64,000 bases of DNA from positions 62,001 to 126,000 of the forward strand of contig NZ_JBFAPP010000009.1 of the NCBI RefSeq assembly GCF_040676775.1, given 5' to 3'. Below the pieces are notes generated by a model, which was not told the DNA's origin, did no database searches, and saw only the letters and a list, made by a program, of their open reading frames with translations. Made by a program: the position numbers and the translations under genes. Within the stretch, counting starts at the first letter, position 1; each line of letters begins with the position of its first letter. Positions 1 through 11,328 of the stretch are shown piece by piece. Source of the stretch: Micromonospora_G sp040676775 (lineage in GTDB: Bacteria; Actinomycetota; Actinomycetes; Mycobacteriales; Micromonosporaceae).

Positions 1-100
1 ACCCGCGCCCGCCAGCCACGCCAGTGAACCCGCGCCCGCCAGCCACGGCAGTGAACCCGCGTCCGCCAGCCACGCCAATGAGTCCGCGCCCGCCGGGCGT
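1..100. repeat. 27-bp direct tandem repeat, about 3.7 copies
   Basis: Units run 1-27, 28-54 and 55-81, with a diverged partial unit at 82-100. The period is a multiple of three, so every frame sees a 9-codon repeat: one frame is closed by a TGA in each unit, the other two are open. The array may continue to the left of the window. Confidence 0.9.

Positions 101-104
<4 letters not shown>
1..104 (+). CDS. C-terminal tail of an upstream gene cut by the window edge
   Basis: Frame 3 is open from the left edge to a TGA at 102-104. The visible tail is Pro/Arg/Ala-rich and made of a 9-residue repeat of the type NPRPPATPV, three copies then a shorter end. The TGA overlaps the ATG of the protease gene as ATGA (101-104), the usual layout of translationally coupled genes, and this is the main reason to believe the frame is coding. 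The protease frame is also open through the same bases, so the repeat could instead belong to an N-terminal extension of the protease. Function cannot be read from a low-complexity tail. Confidence 0.5.
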
Positions 105-1705
<1,601 letters not shown>

Positions 1706-1760
1706 GGAAGGATCGGGGCGGGCAGCAGAGCGGGGTGACCATGTCCTAGGGTCGGCGGTC

Positions 1761-2753
1761 GTGGATCACGATTTCTCGATCATCGAGCTGACCGACGACG
1801 ACGTGCCCGCGGTGGTGGCCCTCTGCGGTGAGGCGCTGGACCTGCCGGACGACGCGGCCGAGGCGGGCGTGATCGTGGCCCGGTTGCGGGACACCACCAC
1901 GCTGCCGGGTGCCCCGACCCGCCGCCGTACGGTCGGTTTCGTCGCCGTCGTCGGATCCGCCACGGTGGGCGTGGTGCTCGGCTCGATCGCCCACCGTGAC
2001 TCGTCGCTGGGTCACGTGGACCTGATCGCGGTACACCCCGATCACCGCCGACGCGGAATCGGGCGGGCTCTGCTGGCCCGGATCGAGGGTGCGCTGTCCG
2101 GCCTCGGTGCGGGCGAGGTGCTGCTGGCCGGCAACCCGCCGCACTACGCCTGGCCCGGCATCGACGTGCGCTACACACCGGCGATCTGTGCCGCGATGGC
2201 GCTCGGCTACCAGCAGGAGAACACCGCCTGGAACATGACGGCCGACCTGTCGTACGACGAGTCGCCGGCACTGCGCAGCACCGAGCCCGCCGAGCAGCGG
2301 CTGGCCGAGCAGGGCATCACCGTACGGCGGGCCGAACCGGACGACGCCGCGATGCTGGTGGCTTTCGCCCAGGAGACCTTCGGGGCGGCCTGGGGCGGGG
2401 AGGTCGCCGACTCGATCGGGCGGGCGGGCGCCGGCTGCCACATCGCCGTACGGGACCGGGTCACCACCACCGGCGAGAGCCCGGAGGACACCGCCGGCAG
2501 CCCGGAGGTCGAGGTGCTCGGCTTCGCCGCGTACGGGTCGTCCCGGCCGAACTGGTTCGGGCCGATGGGCACGGCGCCGGCCGCGCAGGGGCTGGGGATC
2601 GGCGGGGTGTTGCTGCGTCGCTGCCTGGCTGATCAGCGGGCGGCCGGACATCAGCGGGCGGAGATCGGCTGGGTCGGCCCGGTTCCGTTCTATGCCAGCA
2701 ACTCCGGCGCGCGGATCGAACGGGTCTTCTTCCTCTACCGCAAGCAACTCTGA
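1761..2753 (+). CDS. Tandem GNAT-domain acetyltransferase
   Basis: 330 aa with a GTG start. Two GNAT folds: the first (about 5-165) has the acetyl-CoA pyrophosphate loop in RRRGIGRAL after VDLIAVHPDHR; the second (about 180-330) has AQGLGIGGVLL. Two-domain GNAT proteins are common in actinomycetes, and often only one half is catalytic. The substrate cannot be inferred. It follows the protease by 55 bp on the same strand without sign of coupling. Its last codons (YRKQL-stop) form the first unit of a 25-bp tandem repeat that runs into the intergenic region. Confidence 0.85.
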   Translation: MDHDFSIIELTDDDVPAVVALCGEALDLPDDAAEAGVIVARLRDTTTLPGAPTRRRTVGFVAVVGSATVGVVLGSIAHRDSSLGHVDLIAVHPDHRRRGIGRALLARIEGALSGLGAGEVLLAGNPPHYAWPGIDVRYTPAICAAMALGYQQENTAWNMTADLSYDESPALRSTEPAEQRLAEQGITVRRAEPDDAAMLVAFAQETFGAAWGGEVADSIGRAGAGCHIAVRDRVTTTGESPEDTAGSPEVEVLGFAAYGSSRPNWFGPMGTAPAAQGLGIGGVLLRRCLADQRAAGHQRAEIGWVGPVPFYASNSGARIERVFFLYRKQL

Positions 2754-2834
2754 CCGGGACTACCGCAAGCAACCCTGACCCGGACTACCGCAAGCCACCC
2801 TGATCGGGATTACCGCGAGCAGCTCTCACCGGCA
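2735..2834. repeat. 25-bp direct tandem repeat, four units, starting inside the GNAT gene
   Basis: Units are 2735-2759, 2760-2784, 2785-2809 and a more diverged 2810-2834, each beginning CTACCGCAAGC or TTACCGCGAGC. Unit 1 holds the last codons and TGA of the GNAT gene; the following units repeat the gene end in non-coding DNA, with divergence rising away from the gene. Confidence 0.92.
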
Positions 2835-2948
2835 CCGCGAACCACTCCGGTCGCCACGAAAAGGGCGAATAGGAGATATCCGTTTATAGTGCCGTTTCTC
2901 AGCACTGACGCCTCCCTGGCTCCTACCGTTTGAGCCAAGGAGGAAGTC

Positions 2949-3197
2949 ATGGCGAACGACGACGAACCGACTGACGATCTCCCTCCGGCCACCTGGGCCA
3001 GGATGGCAGCGGAGATCCCCGCCGAAACGCCGGCACATCGCCTCGATTACGGCGACGCGGAGCAGCGTGCGGAAATGGATCGGTTGGACGAGCTTTCGAC
3101 CGATGAACCGCTGGAGATGGTCGACGCCCCGATCCAGATCAGGAAGCCGTTCTCCCGAGCAGACAAGCAACGCAATCAGCGACGACTGCCAACATGA
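2949..3197 (+). CDS. Small acidic conserved-type hypothetical protein
   Basis: 82 aa, very rich in Asp, Glu, Pro and Arg, with no membrane segment and no recognised domain. The gene call rests on a perfect AGGAGG ribosome binding site 7 nt before the ATG, a TATAGT box at 2885-2890 that could serve as a -10, and a strong terminator hairpin right after the stop. The acidic first 70 residues end in a basic tail (KPFSRADKQRNQRR), which would suit a nucleic-acid or protein-binding accessory role, but this is a guess. It converges on groL. Confidence 0.7.
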   Translation: MANDDEPTDDLPPATWARMAAEIPAETPAHRLDYGDAEQRAEMDRLDELSTDEPLEMVDAPIQIRKPFSRADKQRNQRRLPT

Positions 3198-3198
3198 C

Positions 3199-3234
3199 GT
3201 AAGGGGCGGACCGCAGTCGCGGTCCGCCCCTTAC
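3199..3234. terminator. Bidirectional hairpin terminator between the small acidic gene and groL
   Basis: Perfect 16-bp inverted repeat (3199-3214 with 3219-3234), 4-nt loop, very GC-rich, with short T/A flanks on each side (AAGGGG / CCCCTT). It sits 1 nt after one stop codon and 16 nt from the other, so it can serve both convergent genes. Confidence 0.88.
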
Positions 3235-3250
3235 CGATGTTGCGTTGGAC

Positions 3251-4873
<1,623 letters not shown>

Positions 4874-5123
4874 ACGGCGTTGTCCTCCTGGACACTCACG
4901 GCCACCCGAGCCGGTTGGTCCCGGATCGGCCGCCTGACTTCGCACCTTCGGACGTCACTACTGCGCTGGCGCGCGGTTTGGTCCGGCGCGATTGCACCGG
5001 ACCGACTCCCGCGCACTAGGCGGCAGTGACGTCCGTCGGTCGGGCCGGACAGCCCGCGACGACCGGCCATCTGCCCCGCCCCCGTCACCGGTGACGCGAC
5101 CGTGGCCCTAACCGCCCCGACCT

Positions 5124-5150
5124 CTGGCACTCACACCGCGCGAGTGCCAA
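5124..5150. promoter_or_regulatory. CIRCE operator 1 (HrcA binding site) of groL
   Basis: CTGGCACTC, a 9-nt spacer, then GAGTGCCAA: a CIRCE inverted repeat with one mismatch between the arms. It covers the expected transcription start of the promoter at 5156-5184, where bound HrcA would block transcription in the absence of heat stress. Confidence 0.9.
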
Positions 5151-5155
5151 TCACT

Positions 5156-5184
5156 TGTTTAGCACTCTCCCATGGCGAGTGCAA
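5156..5184 (-). promoter_or_regulatory. Probable groL promoter
   Basis: On the minus strand TTGCAC (5184-5179) and TAAACA (5161-5156) are separated by exactly 17 bp. The predicted transcript starts near 5149, leaving a leader of about 275 nt before the ATG. Both CIRCE elements overlap the promoter or start site, which supports the assignment. Confidence 0.7.
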
Positions 5185-5185
5185 G
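5159..5185. promoter_or_regulatory. CIRCE operator 2 (HrcA binding site) of groL
   Basis: TTAGCACTC, 9-nt spacer, GAGTGCAAG: a CIRCE element with two mismatches in the right arm. It coincides almost exactly with the -35/-10 region of the groL promoter and lies 8 bp from CIRCE 1. The two elements together give a double operator. Confidence 0.85.
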
Positions 5186-5189
5186 CGAG

Positions 5190-5649
5190 TGTGCCGCAGC
5201 GGGGCCGGTCGGCCGTACCTCCGCGCGCGATCGGCCACCCCGCCGACCAGGGACATCGCCGCCGGGAGTGGCGTACGCCCACGCCCGGGCCGTACGGGTC
5301 GACGCGGTACGGGCAGCGCGTGGACGACGTACGGGTGCAGGCGGGCAACGCGGAGGTGAACATCGAGCGGATCCGGCAACCACAGACGAGCCGAAACGGC
5401 AAAATGCGACGAAAGACCCGGAGCAGCACACGCTCGGACACCACACGAGCCATCCCGCCCCAGCGGTCGTCAGCGGGAGCCACCGGAGCCCGCAGCGCGA
5501 CGACCGGAAGGCAGCCGGACCGGCCCTCAGGATCGACAGCTACCCGGCAGCGGCCACCGATGGAAGCAGAGATGCGACAGCGGCGCCGTACTCCACGGGA
5601 GACCGACGCCCTGTCGATATCGATTCCGGCTGTGATTGTCGGTTGCATT
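5190..5649. other. Gene-free stretch upstream of the groL promoter
   Basis: Several frames are open on both strands, as expected in GC-rich DNA, but none has a good ribosome binding site, a recognisable domain or a plausible composition (Arg/Pro/Ser-rich). I see no RNA gene. It may hold further promoter elements for groL and the 3' flank of the cold-shock gene. Confidence 0.5.
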
Positions 5650-5668
5650 CGGTCGGGACACCCGACCG
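5650..5668 (-). terminator. Hairpin downstream of the cold-shock gene
   Basis: CGGTCGGG, loop ACA, CCCGACCG: perfect 8-bp stem 24 nt after the cold-shock stop codon. There is no T-tract, so termination efficiency is uncertain. Confidence 0.6.
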
Positions 5669-5691
5669 GTCGGACGGTTCAGGCGAACCGG

Positions 5692-5895
5692 TCAGGCGAG
5701 GAGGCGCACCTTCTCCGCCTGCGGCCCCTTCTGGCCCTGGGCGATTTCGAACTCCACCCGCTGCCCGTCGTCGAGCGCCTTGTAGCCATCCATCTCGATC
5801 GCGGAGAAATGGACGAATACGTCCTGCCCGCCGTCGACCGCAATGAAGCCGTAGCCCTTTTCGCTGTTGAACCACTTGACGGTGCCCTGTGCCAC
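5692..5895 (-). CDS. CspA-family cold-shock protein
   Basis: 67 aa, the standard length of a single cold-shock domain. It binds single-stranded RNA and DNA and acts as an RNA chaperone. Both RNA-binding motifs are intact: KGYGFI (RNP1) and VFVHF (RNP2), after the usual MAQGTVKWFN start. The GTG at 5895 is preferred over an upstream in-frame GTG because it gives the canonical N-terminus and is preceded by AGGAAG at 6 nt. Actinomycetes carry several such genes and not all are cold-induced. Confidence 0.96.
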   Translation of the reverse strand: MAQGTVKWFNSEKGYGFIAVDGGQDVFVHFSAIEMDGYKALDDGQRVEFEIAQGQKGPQAEKVRLLA

Positions 5896-6210
5896 GGTGC
5901 ACTTCCTCACTTCGATCGTGCTGGGTCAAACACCCCCGGTGCCGACGTACGCCGGCCGGAGCCACCGACTCGGGACCCATATCGATCCCCGAATTCGGCA
6001 ACCGAAATCGCACGCTACACGAGGTCCGACCGCAGTGCACTACCCCAAAAGGGACAGCACGCGCGACGCGTACCGCGACTGGCGGCGATTGTGCTGACAT
6101 CGTCCGACGTCTTTACGTCGTACAATTGATCATGTATCTCGCGAAGTGCGACGCGACCGTGATCGGCAATCCGGTTGCCCGCCGGGGTCGGTCGAGGGTA
6201 GGCATGCCCC

Positions 6211-6852
6211 ATGACCAGCCTGCCTGCGTCCGCCGCGACCGCCCCACCGGAGGCGTCCGCCACCGCCCGCACACCGGCCACGGACGTCCCGGCCGGTAGC
6301 GGCACCGGGGGCTCCGACCACGGTGGTGGCGTCGACGACCGCCCGCGGGTCCGGCGGATCCGACCCACCGACACCGCCCGCATGCGCGCACTGCGGCTGG
6401 AGATGCTCGCCGACGCGCCGCTCGCCTTCCTGGAGACCGTCGCCGAGGCCGCCGCCCGCCCACACGCCGAGTACGCGAGCCGGGTACGCCAGAACGCCTT
6501 CGGAAGCCAGATCGCCGCGTTTGTCGCCGACCCCCCGTCGGGCCACCCCGACGGCCGGCTCCTCGGACACGCGGGCGGGCACGCCGTACCCGCCGAGCCG
6601 GGGCTCACCGTGATCTTCGCCGTCTACCTCACCCCGGCACGACGGGGCACCGGCCTGCTCACCGACCTGATCGAGGCGGTGGCGGCCTGGTCGCGGGCAT
6701 CCGGGCGACCGGAGCTGATGCTGGAGGTGGTGGTGGGCAACGACCGGGCGATCCGCGCCTACCAGCGGCTCGGCTTCGTCGACACCGGCGTCCGGCTGCC
6801 ACACCCCCGCATACCGACCCTGACCGAGCTACAGATGCGCCGCCGCGCCTGA
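6211..6852 (+). CDS. GNAT-family N-acetyltransferase
   Basis: 213 aa. The first about 48 residues are low-complexity Ala/Thr/Gly/Pro and may be partly non-native if the true start is further in; the GNAT fold begins near VRRIRPTDTARMRALRLEML. The acetyl-CoA site is in VYLTPARRGTGLLTDLI, and the C-terminal part has the usual NDRAIRAYQRLGFVDTG block, which resembles RimI/RimJ-type and antibiotic-modifying acetyltransferases. The ATG at 6211 has only a weak GAGGG/TAGG upstream. Substrate unknown. Confidence 0.82.
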   Translation: MTSLPASAATAPPEASATARTPATDVPAGSGTGGSDHGGGVDDRPRVRRIRPTDTARMRALRLEMLADAPLAFLETVAEAAARPHAEYASRVRQNAFGSQIAAFVADPPSGHPDGRLLGHAGGHAVPAEPGLTVIFAVYLTPARRGTGLLTDLIEAVAAWSRASGRPELMLEVVVGNDRAIRAYQRLGFVDTGVRLPHPRIPTLTELQMRRRA

Positions 6853-6873
6853 ACCGACCGGGGCCGCGGTGCG

Positions 6874-6911
6874 GGAAAGGGCCCCTGGAGCGATTTCCAA
6901 GGGCCCTTCCT
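6874..6911. terminator. Bidirectional terminator between a GNAT gene and paaN
   Basis: AAGGGCCC (6877-6884) pairs perfectly with GGGCCCTT (6901-6908), extendable by GGA/TCC with a one-base bulge; the 16-nt interior can pair partly with itself. It lies just between the two convergent stop codons. Confidence 0.75.
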
Positions 6912-6916
6912 CGCGC

Positions 6917-8590
6917 TCAGACGTGGCGGCGGGACTGGACCACGCGGAAGCGGCCGGCGACGTACGCGCCGTCGGTCAACGCGGCGTTCGCCGCCGGGTT
7001 GGCACCGCTGGCGTGGAAGTCGGAGAAGGCCGCGGACTGGTTGACGAACACGCCGCCGGTGAGGTTGCAGGACAGGTGCACCCCGGCGTCCAGTGCCGCC
7101 GACTCGGCCGCGTCGAGCACCTTGTCGTCGGTGGCGTAGACCGCCGCCGTCAGCGCGCCGCGTTCCCCCACGGTCTTCCGCAGGATCTCCAGGCTGTGCG
7201 CGGTGGAGTCGGTCGCGATCGCGAACGAGATAGGCCCGAACCACTCCCGGCCGTAGGTCGACACGGCGTCCGCGCCGAGCCGCACGATCGTCGGCGTACG
7301 CACAACCGCCTCGGAGTACGTAGGGTGCTCGACCGTACGCGAGGCCAGCACGACCTCGCCGACGCCCGCCACCTCGTCCAACCGGGCCAGTACACCCTGG
7401 TTGACGATCGCCCCGGTGAACTCCACCGCGCGGGCCGGATCGCCGGTGAGCTTCCCGACCGCACCGGCAATGCCGGCGGTGACCTCGTCGAAGCTCTTGT
7501 GCCCCTGGTCGGTCTCGATGCCGGCGGCCGGGATCAGGATGTTCTGCGGCGTGGTGCACATCTGTCCGCTGTAGAGGGTCAGCGAGAAGCCGATGTTGCG
7601 GCACATGCCGGCGAAGTCGCCGGTGGAGTCGACCACGATGGTGTTGACGCCGGCCTTCTCCGTGTAGACCGCGGCCTGGCGGGCGTTGTCCTCCAGCCAG
7701 TCGCCGTACTCGGTCGAGCCGGTGAAGTCGATGATCCGGACCTCCGGGCGCAACGCCAGCGTGGTGGCCAGCTTCTCGCCCGGTTCCTCGGCCGCAAGCA
7801 GCACCAGGTTGGGGTCGAACCCCGCCTCGGCAAGCACCTCGCGGGCGTACCGGACGGTGATCGCCAGCGGCAGCACCGCGCCCGGGTGCGGCTTGACCAC
7901 GACCGGGTTGCCGGTGACCAGCGACGCGAACAGGCCGGGGTACGAGTTCCAGGTCGGGAACGTGTTGCAGCCGATCACCAGTGCCACGCCCCGGGGCACC
8001 ACGTGGAAGGTCTTCACCATCCGCAGCGGCTCGCCCTTGCCCGCCGGCTTCTCCCACTCGGCGCTGCCCGGATGCCGGGTCATCTCCGCATACGCGTACG
8101 CGATCGCCTCCAGCGCCCGGTCCAGGGCGTGCGCCCCGCCGGCCTGGAACGCCATCACGAACGCCTGCCCACTGGTCGCGTGTACGGCGTTGGCCAGTTC
8201 GAAGATGTGCCGGTGCAGCCGGGCCAGGATCTCCAGGCAGACACCGGCCCGGGTCTGCGGCCCGGCGTCGCGCCAGCCGGGCAGGGCCGCGACGGCGGCT
8301 CCGACCAGCGCGTCGGCGGTCCCGTGCGGGTAGCGCACACCCAGGTCGATCCCGAAGGGGCTGACCTCGGTGGCCACCCGGCCCGCGGTGCCGGGCTGGT
8401 CGAGCGGGAAGTCGGCGTCCAGGTAGGCGCGGAAGGCCGCCTCGCCCTCGGCGGCGGCGGTCTCGCCGTACACCCGGGGGCTGGGCGACTCGGGGAAGGC
8501 CGACCAGTACCCACGTTCGGTGATCGCGGTCAGCGCCCGGGCGAGGGTGTCGGCGTGCGTGGCGTAGAGGGGATGCGGGGTCTCCGTCAT
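6917..8590 (-). CDS. paaN: Phenylacetate-degradation aldehyde dehydrogenase PaaN
   Basis: 557 aa aldehyde dehydrogenase-fold protein. Matching features: the NAD-site segment VPRGVALVIGCNTFPTW (about 199-214), FTGSTEYG (289-296), Glu311 in YTEKAGVN at the general-base position, and catalytic Cys345 in YSGQMCTTPQN. PaaN-type proteins act on the ring-opened semialdehyde of the phenylacetyl-CoA pathway; this actinobacterial form lacks the hydratase (MaoC) domain found in the E. coli bifunctional enzyme. No other paa gene is nearby, so the pathway assignment rests on the family only. ATG 8590 was chosen; an in-frame GTG at 8620 is possible, and neither has a strong Shine-Dalgarno. Confidence 0.85.
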   Translation of the reverse strand: MTETPHPLYATHADTLARALTAITERGYWSAFPESPSPRVYGETAAAEGEAAFRAYLDADFPLDQPGTAGRVATEVSPFGIDLGVRYPHGTADALVGAAVAALPGWRDAGPQTRAGVCLEILARLHRHIFELANAVHATSGQAFVMAFQAGGAHALDRALEAIAYAYAEMTRHPGSAEWEKPAGKGEPLRMVKTFHVVPRGVALVIGCNTFPTWNSYPGLFASLVTGNPVVVKPHPGAVLPLAITVRYAREVLAEAGFDPNLVLLAAEEPGEKLATTLALRPEVRIIDFTGSTEYGDWLEDNARQAAVYTEKAGVNTIVVDSTGDFAGMCRNIGFSLTLYSGQMCTTPQNILIPAAGIETDQGHKSFDEVTAGIAGAVGKLTGDPARAVEFTGAIVNQGVLARLDEVAGVGEVVLASRTVEHPTYSEAVVRTPTIVRLGADAVSTYGREWFGPISFAIATDSTAHSLEILRKTVGERGALTAAVYATDDKVLDAAESAALDAGVHLSCNLTGGVFVNQSAAFSDFHASGANPAANAALTDGAYVAGRFRVVQSRRHV

Positions 8591-8656
8591 CCCGTCATCA
8601 TGCACCAGCGCACCCGACACCCCCTCGCTGTGCCCTCCGCCGTGTCCGGCGGCCGG

Positions 8657-9697
8657 TCAGAGGGTGAGCTGCCAGTTGTTCCAGGCGTCGACGGGTCGGA
8701 AGCCGATGGCCTCGTTGATGGAGATCATGTAGTCGTTGACGCCGGCGTTCCAGGTGTCGATGATCCGCACGGCAGGTTGGTGCGACATGACGTACCGCAG
8801 GTTTTCGATCTTGGCGATGGTGCCGAGCCGGTGGCCTCGGTGGTCCGGGTCGACGATCGTGATCTGCTGGTACGCGTGCCAGTCGGGCGTCGCGCCGACG
8901 TCGATCATCGTCCAGGCGACCACCCTGCCGGAGGCGTCGTGGCGCAGCGCGCTGCTGTACCCCTGCCGGCCGCGTACGACCAGGAGCTCGTCGACCTTGC
9001 GGATCCGTTCCCGGTCGGGCTTCACGGCCTCCCATTCCAGGTCACCCATTGGCGCGTCCTGGACCAGCCGGCCGTCGAGATAGGCGATGTCGTCGAGGTA
9101 CTCGTCGGGCGTCGGACCGATCCACCGGACCAGCGAGTACCCGTCGGCCCGGAGCCAGGACGCGGCCAGCAGCTCGTCCAGGTGCGCCTGGTCCAGCGTG
9201 TCGAGGTCCAGCCGTCGCCGGATGTCGACCAGGGCGTTCTTCGCCCCGAACGAGGTGGCGAACTCCCGGCCGGGCTCGACCCGGGCCGGCTCACCGGGCA
9301 GCGGCCCCTGGGACATCCCGTTCACCCGCGTACGTCCCAGTTCCCGCACCGTACGCGCCGCGTACTCGTACAGCGCCCGGCCGATGCCCTGGCGCCGGTA
9401 GTCCGGCAGCACCTCGATGTCCAGCGAGGCCTTCTCGGTGTTCTCCAGCTGGGGCAGTTCGATGCTCAGGTATCCGACCGCCCGGCCGTCGAGGTGAGCC
9501 AGGGCGAACCGCATCTCCTCACCGGGCATCGGATGGCGGAGCTGACCGAAGAAGCGTTGGCGACAGAGCGGCGGGAAATCCGGCACGTCGGCGGCGACGA
9601 TCGCGGACCTGAGCGCGTACGCCTGCTCGACCGCGAGGTCGTCGGCGACGTCGAGTGGCGTGACGGTGAGGGCTGTGGGGGTGGCGGCGGTGTCCAT
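8657..9697 (-). CDS. Two-domain GNAT acetyltransferase
   Basis: 346 aa. The N-terminal GNAT domain has IEVLPDYRRQGIGRALYEY (about 95-113), a full acetyl-CoA loop; the C-terminal half (about 200-346) has ITIVDPDHRGHRLGTIAKI and ends with NEAIGFRPVDAWNNWQL, a degenerate second GNAT fold. This architecture is typical of streptomycete-type GNAT proteins next to antibiotic or stress genes, but no substrate can be named. It lies 66 bp upstream of paaN on the same strand; co-transcription is possible. Confidence 0.85.
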   Translation of the reverse strand: MDTAATPTALTVTPLDVADDLAVEQAYALRSAIVAADVPDFPPLCRQRFFGQLRHPMPGEEMRFALAHLDGRAVGYLSIELPQLENTEKASLDIEVLPDYRRQGIGRALYEYAARTVRELGRTRVNGMSQGPLPGEPARVEPGREFATSFGAKNALVDIRRRLDLDTLDQAHLDELLAASWLRADGYSLVRWIGPTPDEYLDDIAYLDGRLVQDAPMGDLEWEAVKPDRERIRKVDELLVVRGRQGYSSALRHDASGRVVAWTMIDVGATPDWHAYQQITIVDPDHRGHRLGTIAKIENLRYVMSHQPAVRIIDTWNAGVNDYMISINEAIGFRPVDAWNNWQLTL

Positions 9698-10019
9698 GTC
9701 CCCGAGGGTGCCCGGCCCCAGCGACGAGCGCGACCGAATTAGGCCGGGGGTGTTGGTCGGGAGGACGATCGCACAACGCCTCCGGCGCTGGGTCGTAAGA
9801 ACTTCAAAAGTCTACGGCGATACGCCCTCCCGCACGGAGCATTTTGCGTCGCCCGGTTCGTGCCGTCAAGCCCTCGCCGGGGTATTTTGCTAACGGGCGG
9901 CAAATCGGCAGCTACCCACCGCATCCGACACATCCGCCGATCAGCCTAGTTGTCCCGGTCCGATCGGCTGACGGCAAGCTCCGTCGAGCGGGCCGCCATC
10001 AGCCGTCGGACCAGCGGGT
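9698..10019. other. Gene-free stretch between a GNAT gene and thrC
   Basis: About 320 bp. It is less GC-rich than its surroundings around 9780-9930 (TAAGAACTTCAAAAG, GGTATTTTGC), which suggests promoter DNA for the GNAT gene or the 3' end of the thrC transcript. I see no convincing ORF or RNA gene. Confidence 0.5.
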
Positions 10020-11318
10020 TCAGCCCAGCAGACCGGCCTCGCGGGCGGCCTTCAACGACGGCTTCACCCGGTACGTCGGCCCCACCAGCGACGCCACCGC
10101 GTCGATCGTCTTGAGTCCCTCGCCGGTGTTGTAGACGACGGTCTCGGCGGCCGGGTCGAGCCGCCCACTCGCCACCAACTTGCGCAGGCAGGCGACCGTC
10201 ACCCCGCCCGCTGTCTCGGCGAACACCCCGGTGGTACGCGCCAACAGCCGGATCGCGTCGCGGATCTCGTCGTCGTCGGCGTACTCCATCCAGCCGCCGG
10301 TACGCCGCACCGCCTCCAGCGCGTACAGCCCGGCGGCGGGGTCGCCGATGTTGAGCGACTTGGCGATGCCGGTCGGCTTGACCGGCACGATGGTGTCGGT
10401 GTTGTCGTGCAGGGCGGTCGCGATCGGGTTGCAGCCGGCCGACTGGGCGCCGAACACCTTCCAGCCGTTGGCCGGCGCCTCGACCAGCCCGATCTCGACC
10501 AGCTCGCTGAACGCCTTGTCGATCTTGGTCAGCAGTTCGCCGCTGGCCATCGGGATGACCACCTGCTCGGGGATGCGCCAGCCGAGCTGCTCGGCGACCT
10601 CGTACCCCAGGGTCTTGGAACCCTCGGCGTAGTACGGCCGCACGTTCACGTTGACGAACGCGGTGTCCTCGAACTCGTCGGTCTCCACCAGCTCGCCGCA
10701 GAGCCGGTTCACGTCGTCGTACGAGCCGTCGATGGCCACCAGGTCGCCGCCGTAGACCGCGGTGGTGATGATCTTCCCCTGCTCCAGGTCGGCGGGGATG
10801 AACACGATCGACGGGACTCCGGCGCGGGCCGCGTGCGCGGCGACGGAGTTGGCCAGGTTGCCGGTGGAGGCGCAGGCGAACCGGTTGAAGCCCAGGCCAC
10901 GCGCGGCGGTCAGCGCCACCGAGACCACCCGGTCCTTGAACGAGTGGGTGGGGTTCGCGCTGTCGTCCTTGACCCAGAGCGGCGCCGTGATGCCCAGCTC
11001 GGCGGCGAGGTGCGGGGCGGCGACCAGCGGGGTCAGGCCGGGGTCGAGGGTGACCCGGCTTGCCGGGTCCTGGCCGGCGGGGAGCAGTGCGGCGTACCGC
11101 CAGATGTTCTGCGGCCCGGCCTCGATGTCCGCCCGGGTGACCTTCGCCAGTGCATCCTGGTCGTAGGCGACCTCGAGCGGGCCGAAACACTCGTAACAGG
11201 CATGCTGCGCAATCAGCGGATACTGCGCACCGCAGCCCCTGCAGACCAACGCGCGCGCCGGGTTGGGCGGGGTTTCGCCGCTGGTGGGAGTCTGGGTTTC
11301 GCCAAGGATCGCAGTCAT
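10020..11318 (-). CDS. thrC: Threonine synthase
   Basis: 432 aa. Converts O-phospho-L-homoserine to L-threonine with pyridoxal phosphate. An N-terminal zinc-ribbon-like segment has paired Cys (Cys26/Cys29 and Cys41/Cys44), as in the long bacterial form. The PLP lysine is Lys128 in THSFKDR, and the phosphate-binding region includes ASTGNLANSVAAHAA. The ATG at 11318 follows GAGAGGA at about 10 nt; an in-frame ATG at 11335 lies inside the riboswitch P1 helix and is unlikely. The gene stands alone, without hom or thrB, and is preceded directly by a SAM-I riboswitch. Confidence 0.95.
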   Translation of the reverse strand: MTAILGETQTPTSGETPPNPARALVCRGCGAQYPLIAQHACYECFGPLEVAYDQDALAKVTRADIEAGPQNIWRYAALLPAGQDPASRVTLDPGLTPLVAAPHLAAELGITAPLWVKDDSANPTHSFKDRVVSVALTAARGLGFNRFACASTGNLANSVAAHAARAGVPSIVFIPADLEQGKIITTAVYGGDLVAIDGSYDDVNRLCGELVETDEFEDTAFVNVNVRPYYAEGSKTLGYEVAEQLGWRIPEQVVIPMASGELLTKIDKAFSELVEIGLVEAPANGWKVFGAQSAGCNPIATALHDNTDTIVPVKPTGIAKSLNIGDPAAGLYALEAVRRTGGWMEYADDDEIRDAIRLLARTTGVFAETAGGVTVACLRKLVASGRLDPAAETVVYNTGEGLKTIDAVASLVGPTYRVKPSLKAAREAGLLG

Positions 11319-11328
11319 GCGATGCCGT

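Noticed and set aside
1..100. CRISPR-like array
   Set aside because: The units are directly adjacent without unique spacers, so this is a simple tandem repeat. The same applies to 2735-2834 and 27661-27720.
6121..6126. TACAAT as a promoter for the GNAT gene at 6211
   Set aside because: It matches a -10 box well, but no -35 box lies at a proper distance, so I do not list it as a feature.
5155..6129. 324-codon frame across the region between groL and the cold-shock gene
   Set aside because: It runs antisense through the cold-shock gene and its terminator; no domain or start signal supports it.
6869..9742. 957-codon open frame on the plus strand opposite paaN and a GNAT gene
   Set aside because: It spans two clearly real minus-strand genes and the gap between them; composition is that of a GC-rich antisense frame.
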